This document shows, piece by piece, positions 6,238 to 9,535 of a stretch of 9,535 bases of DNA (its first letter is position 1; every line of letters starts with the position of its first letter). This DNA is from an uncultured Chloroflexota bacterium. GTDB lineage: Bacteria > Chloroflexota > Anaerolineae > Anaerolineales > Villigracilaceae. Under the pieces are notes generated by a model, which had not been told where the DNA came from, ran no database searches, and worked only from the letters and a program-made list of their open reading frames with translations. The stretch is from assembly GCA_903837815.1 (NCBI GenBank), contig CAILWD010000234.1, forward strand, positions 1 through 9,535. Reading direction: 5' to 3'. The position numbers and the translations under genes are program-made.

Positions 6238-7140
6238 CGATGGGTTGCGAACCTTTTTCCAGTAGCGCATCATTCCATCCGCGCCCATGCCGAGAGGATT
6301 TGCCAGAGTGTAAGCGCGAACGACATCTTCGCTCAGGCGCTGCGCGTCGCTTTGCTCCTGCATCCAGGCTTCGTATTTCGCCCGCAACTCGTCAATGGGT
6401 GGGTCGGCGGGCATGATTTGCTCGAGCCATTTTTCAGTCTCTTCGAGAATCTTTTGCAGTTCGTTCAAATGCCATTCGGCATCGTCGAACACGCCGAAGT
6501 GAGTGGGAGCAATGCGCTTGAAGCCGAGCGAACGCAGGCGGGCGATGGTGGCAAGCCACTTCGGGAAATGCAACTCGGGCGGGACCATCGGCGCGCGCAT
6601 GTATTGGTAGCCGGGGATGCGGACTCCGCCCACGTCACCGGTGAAGCAGACATCTTCGAAGAGATAACAGCAGTGATGCTCTGCGTGACCGGGGGTATGC
6701 AGCGGAAGAATTTTCAAATTGCCGATGGCGATTTCCTGCTCATCCTGCGTGACTGTGAGTTGATCCTCGACGACGGGCAGGAACTCACCCCAGAGCGTCT
6801 GCATCCTGTCGCCGTAGATTCGGGTGGCGCTGGCGATCAACTTTTCGGGGTTGAGCATGTGCGGGGCGCCGTTTGGGTGGACGTAAATTTTTGCACCCTG
6901 CCGCGAGAGGAATCCTGCCGCCCCGGCGTGGTCGAGGTGGATGTGGGTCAGCAGGACGTGGGTAATATTGCGGGTGGACAAGCCTTCCTTTGCCAGGCCA
7001 GCTTCGAGCGTGGGAAGAGTGGAACCGGGGCCACACTCGACGAGAACGAGAGCGTCGTCGTGCCGAATCAAATAGGAGGCAATTGCCTTCGTCTTCCCCT
7101 GAAAATCCAGGTCTAAAGTGACAATATGGGGTTGTTCCAT
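6235..7140 (-). CDS. Metallo-beta-lactamase-fold hydrolase
   Basis: A 301-residue protein with a complete dinuclear metal site: THIHLDH (His66, His68, Asp70, His71), TPGH (His152), TGD (Asp169) and PTH (His214). This order is that of the glyoxalase II-like/MBL-fold hydrolase superfamily. The remaining C-terminal part (about 220-301) looks helical and may form the substrate-entry cap (inference). The substrate is unknown; the set of ligands fits thioester, lactone or phosphoester hydrolysis and does not indicate antibiotic resistance. No signal peptide or membrane segment is seen, so it is probably cytoplasmic. The ATG at 7140 has AGGAG 8 bases upstream, inside the end of the DUF58 gene, and the two coding regions overlap by 28 bases, so it is probably the third gene of the moxR operon. 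Confidence 0.92.
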   Translation of the reverse strand: MEQPHIVTLDLDFQGKTKAIASYLIRHDDALVLVECGPGSTLPTLEAGLAKEGLSTRNITHVLLTHIHLDHAGAAGFLSRQGAKIYVHPNGAPHMLNPEKLIASATRIYGDRMQTLWGEFLPVVEDQLTVTQDEQEIAIGNLKILPLHTPGHAEHHCCYLFEDVCFTGDVGGVRIPGYQYMRAPMVPPELHFPKWLATIARLRSLGFKRIAPTHFGVFDDAEWHLNELQKILEETEKWLEQIMPADPPIDELRAKYEAWMQEQSDAQRLSEDVVRAYTLANPLGMGADGMMRYWKKVRNPS

Positions 7141-8426
7141 TTACGAATCTCCTGTGAAGTGAAATCTGTGGTTAAAGAGGAAAGCGCCTGTTTGAGGTCA
7201 TCGCCGCAGGCGACGACGCAAACGGGCACGCGGCGTTCGCGCAGGGAGCGGGCAAGTTTTTCCGTCCCTCGCATACCGCCGAAAGTCTGAGCATCTAGCA
7301 AAACGACGACCGGGCGTAAATAACGCCTTTGCAAGTCATCCACCGCCTGCAACAGTTCAGGCTGAACTGTGGGGGTGATTAAAATGGCCGTGGAGCCTTG
7401 TGGCAACTGCGAAGCCTGCGCCGATACGAGCGCGGCAAGGGACAGCCTGCCGTCGGCTTCCACGAAGGCAAGGGTTTCCAGAATTCTTCCTTCCTGCCGT
7501 TCATTGCGTTCTGCGTGATGCACGGTAAAGGTCTGTCCAGCGCTGGCATATCCGACGGCGCGGCGCTGGACGATGAAATAATGCGCAAGCGATGCGGCAA
7601 TGCTGATGCCGTATTCGAGGGAGGAGGGCGGCAGTTGAAATTCGGGACGTTTGCCAAAAAGATTCATTTCCATTGATTGTTGCTGGGCGCGCTGTTCCTT
7701 TTCGTGGTGAACCTCCCTTTGCGAGTCGAGAAAGAGCCATACTTCAGCCTGTGGATCCTGCTCGAATTCCTTGACCATCAACTGGTTGCGGCGGATGCTG
7801 GTCGCCCAATGGATGCGCTTCATCGCGTCACCGGGGGCGTACTCGCGCACACCGGCGGCGTGGGGCGTGATGTCGGGTGACTTGCGGCGGATGACCTGTC
7901 CGCCGGGTAAAAGGCCGGGAGGCAGGGAAAAGGACCGTATTTCAAAAAGCATCGGCAGGACAACCAGAGTTTGGGTGGAGGGAATCTCCCTGTCCCAGCG
8001 GAACAAGCCAAAGGGGTCGCCGGTGGAGATGCGGGTGGGGCCAAGCGCAAACGCGCCACGTCTTGTAAGCCAGGTGCGGGAAAGATATGTGCGCGTTTGG
8101 CGCCCGCGAATCAGGGTCAACAGGCGGGAGCCGGAGGCGTAAGGAATGCGGGATTGGTTGAATATCTCGATCCATGGCGCGAGGATGTGATTGCCGTTGA
8201 CGATCTCGAAATGTTCTTCAAAGAAATCTCCCACGTTGGCGCGGGTGATGCGGGCGCTGCGAGTCACCCGCAGGCCGCGTGCCACCCAAAAAGTCCAGAT
8301 CAGGCCGCCGACGAGCAATAGTCCGCCGAGGTAGAGGAAACGCGAATAAATGTCAGCGCCGGTAATTAGGGCGCCAACCGTTCCCACAAGCAACAAGAGG
8401 GCGATAAAAACCCTCGCTGATCTCAT
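7113..8426 (-). CDS. DUF58 domain membrane protein
   Basis: A 437-residue protein with two N-terminal membrane segments (about 6-22 and 30-48), then a long soluble region. The DUF58 signature VREYAPGDAMKRIHWATSIRRNQLMVKEFE spans 193-222, with the conserved REY-PGD, RIHW and VKEFE blocks, followed by a hydrophobic strand WLFLDSQ (230-236) where a von Willebrand A-like fold begins. The canonical DxSxS metal motif is not obvious there. DUF58 proteins are nearly always encoded beside MoxR ATPases and are thought to be their partners in maturing or assembling proteins; the molecular role is not established. The start ATG overlaps the MoxR stop as ATGA, with GGAAGAAGAG upstream, indicating translational coupling. 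Confidence 0.93.
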   Translation of the reverse strand: MRSARVFIALLLLVGTVGALITGADIYSRFLYLGGLLLVGGLIWTFWVARGLRVTRSARITRANVGDFFEEHFEIVNGNHILAPWIEIFNQSRIPYASGSRLLTLIRGRQTRTYLSRTWLTRRGAFALGPTRISTGDPFGLFRWDREIPSTQTLVVLPMLFEIRSFSLPPGLLPGGQVIRRKSPDITPHAAGVREYAPGDAMKRIHWATSIRRNQLMVKEFEQDPQAEVWLFLDSQREVHHEKEQRAQQQSMEMNLFGKRPEFQLPPSSLEYGISIAASLAHYFIVQRRAVGYASAGQTFTVHHAERNERQEGRILETLAFVEADGRLSLAALVSAQASQLPQGSTAILITPTVQPELLQAVDDLQRRYLRPVVVLLDAQTFGGMRGTEKLARSLRERRVPVCVVACGDDLKQALSSLTTDFTSQEIRKWNNPILSL

Positions 8427-9397
8427 TTGCTCTTCTTCCTCGCAGGTTCGGAGGCAAATTCGCCGCCCGGAACAGAAGTGGCATGGATGGCTTCCTTGAC
8501 GATCCGCTCGGAGCTTAGGTCACGCAGGCGTGCCGCCGGGCTGACAATAATGCGATGCGCGAGGACCGGGCCTGCCAGCGCCTGAATGTCGTCAGGCAAA
8601 ACATGGTCACGTCCAAGCATGGCTGCGCGAGCCTGCCCGGCACGGGCGAGGGCAAGGCTGCCACGTGGACTTGCTCCGAGATAAACATCTTCGCTCTGGC
8701 GGGTACGGGTGGTCAACTCGACAATATAACGTTTGACAGCCGGCGAAATGTAAATATGTCTGACGTCCTCGGTTACTTGCAGGATGTCCTTCGTTTTGAC
8801 AACGGGCTGAAGAGTCTCCAGCGGATGCTGAATCTGCTGGTCACCGAGCACGCGAATCTCATCGGACATCGAAGGATATCCCAGCCGCAGTCGAAGCAGG
8901 AAGCGGTCCAATTGTGCTTCGGGAAGCGGGAAGGTTCCTTCATATTCGATCGGGTTTTGGGTCGCCATCACCATGAACGGCTTGGGCAGGATATGGGTGA
9001 CACCATCCACGGTCACCTGGCGCTCTTCCATCGCTTCGAGCAAAGCCGCCTGAGTTTTGGGTGTGGCACGGTTGATCTCATCGGCAAGGACAATCTGTCC
9101 GATCACGGGTCCGGGACGGAACTCGAATTTATTCTTCTGCTGGTTGTAAATGGAAACGCCCGTCACATCGCTGGGGAGCATGTCGGGGGTGAATTGAATG
9201 CGGTTGAAGGCGCAATCAAGAGAGCGGGCCAGGCTGCGAGCCAGCATGGTCTTGCCGACGCCGGGTACATCCTCGATCAATACATGCCCCTGGCATAACA
9301 GCCCGATCACGATCAATTCGATGGACTGCTGCTTGCCCACAATCACCTTCCCCAAATTCTCGGTTACCTGCTCGCTGAACGCCTTGATATCCATCAT
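8423..9397 (-). CDS. MoxR-family AAA+ ATPase
   Basis: A 324-residue chaperone-like ATPase of the MoxR/RavA group. Walker A is PGVGKT (45-50, Lys49), Walker B is VLADE (103-107, Asp106 and Glu107), sensor 1 is ATQNP (145-149, Asn148), and the sensor-2 region GASPRG (241-246, Arg245) precedes a helical lid. The LPEAQLDRF segment (158-166) is typical of MoxR. The C-terminus is lysine/arginine-rich. It is first in an overlapping operon with DUF58, its usual partner. The longest reading starts at 9409, but its ATG abuts the AAAGG ribosome-binding sequence with no spacer. The ATG at 9397 lies 12 bases beyond AAAGG and gives MMDIKAF, so I prefer it; 9394 is also possible. The function is certain, the start less so. 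Confidence 0.93.
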   Translation of the reverse strand: MMDIKAFSEQVTENLGKVIVGKQQSIELIVIGLLCQGHVLIEDVPGVGKTMLARSLARSLDCAFNRIQFTPDMLPSDVTGVSIYNQQKNKFEFRPGPVIGQIVLADEINRATPKTQAALLEAMEERQVTVDGVTHILPKPFMVMATQNPIEYEGTFPLPEAQLDRFLLRLRLGYPSMSDEIRVLGDQQIQHPLETLQPVVKTKDILQVTEDVRHIYISPAVKRYIVELTTRTRQSEDVYLGASPRGSLALARAGQARAAMLGRDHVLPDDIQALAGPVLAHRIIVSPAARLRDLSSERIVKEAIHATSVPGGEFASEPARKKSK

Positions 9398-9411
9398 GGA
9401 TGAATTCATCC
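9398..9411. promoter_or_regulatory. Perfect palindrome at the MoxR translation start
   Basis: GGATGAATTCATCC is a perfect 14-base palindrome lying between the AAAGG sequence and the preferred ATG. In RNA it can fold as a 5-bp stem (GGAUG/CAUCC) with an AAUU loop, involving the GG of the ribosome-binding site. A second palindrome, TTTCGAAA, is adjacent (9412-9419). Either could be an operator or a translation-control hairpin, or chance. Confidence 0.35.
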
Positions 9412-9430
9412 TTTCGAAAAGAATGACTCG

Positions 9431-9460
9431 ATTCTATCATGCGGCTTCAGAAGTGGGCAA
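9431..9460 (-). promoter_or_regulatory. Candidate promoter of the moxR operon
   Basis: On the minus strand, TTGCCC (complement of 9455-9460) is followed after 18 bases by TAGAAT (complement of 9431-9436). These match the sigma-70 consensus at 4 of 6 and 5 of 6 positions. The transcript would start near 9424, leaving a short leader that includes AAAGG. It lies in the divergent intergenic region. Confidence 0.4.
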
Positions 9461-9523
9461 ACCGAGGGACAAGCCCCGCATGGCTGTAGCAAAGTCAGGA
9501 AAAGGGTGTAAGGAGGAGTGAAA

Positions 9524-9535
9524 ATGCAGCGGGAA
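9524..9535 (+). CDS. Start of a divergent gene, cut by window edge
   Basis: A strong ribosome-binding site AAGGAGG (9510-9516) is followed after 7 bases by an ATG at 9524 and the codons for Met-Gln-Arg-Glu before the window ends. This is the best-spaced Shine-Dalgarno in the window, and the 114-126 bases to the MoxR start are the right size for a divergent promoter region. With four codons visible, nothing can be said about function. Confidence 0.5.

Noticed and set aside
5998..7116. A 372-codon plus-strand open frame opposite the MBL-fold gene and the argF upstream region
   Set aside because: It runs through intergenic repeat DNA and antisense to a gene with a complete metal site. No family motif is visible.
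7163..7171. AATCTGTGG inside the DUF58 gene, identical to one 9-mer of the upstream repeat
   Set aside because: A single 9-base match in coding sequence without neighbouring units is expected by chance.
8555..9298. A 247-codon plus-strand open frame opposite MoxR
   Set aside because: It is antisense to the conserved AAA+ domain and has no ribosome-binding site or motif of its own.
9439..9481. ATGCGG...CCGCAT inverted repeat in the divergent region
   Set aside because: Only 6 bases with a long separation and mismatches inside; not distinguishable from chance.

Overview
The window is about 9.5 kb of moderately GC-rich, tightly packed bacterial chromosome. Eight genes read on the minus strand (one cut by the left edge), and the first codons of a divergent gene appear at the right edge. 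Gene content (fermentation and amino-acid enzymes, a MoxR/DUF58 pair) and the many palindromic dispersed repeats between genes fit an anaerobic or facultative member of Chloroflexota, class Anaerolineae. That assignment is inference from gene style and repeat style; there is no rRNA or marker gene here to prove it.

In transcription order (right to left), the first block is a compact operon of a MoxR-type AAA+ ATPase, a DUF58 membrane protein and a metallo-beta-lactamase-fold hydrolase. The first two overlap by 4 bases (ATGA) and the last two by 28 bases. A 203-base gap follows, with a dispersed hairpin repeat and a candidate promoter/operator. Next come ornithine carbamoyltransferase (argF), a 145-base gap filled by a MITE-like element with a second repeat nested in it, and ornithine aminotransferase (rocD). 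An 82-base gap with an 8-base-unit palindromic repeat separates rocD from alanine dehydrogenase (ald), which is followed 2 bases later by an acyl-CoA:carboxylate CoA-transferase. A perfect 17-bp hairpin terminator closes that block. A 236-base gap holding a 9-base-unit palindromic repeat separates it from pyruvate kinase (pyk), whose C-terminal domain lies beyond the left edge.

The metabolic genes connect around glutamate, ornithine, pyruvate and acyl-CoA. ArgF and RocD both use ornithine. Ald exchanges alanine for pyruvate plus ammonia with NAD(H). The CoA-transferase moves CoA between acyl-CoA and short-chain acids, and pyruvate kinase makes pyruvate and ATP. This fits amino-acid and sugar fermentation, but the direction of flux cannot be read from sequence. 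I found no clearly novel enzyme or defence system. The least ordinary signal is in the intergenic DNA: each of the four larger gaps between minus-strand genes carries a different palindromic repeat, two of them built from phased 8- or 9-base microrepeats arranged as inverted arrays. Three starts are set downstream of the longest possible ORF (CoA-transferase, ald, rocD) because ribosome-binding sites and family N-termini support the inner ATG; the MoxR start is moved for the same reason with less certainty.
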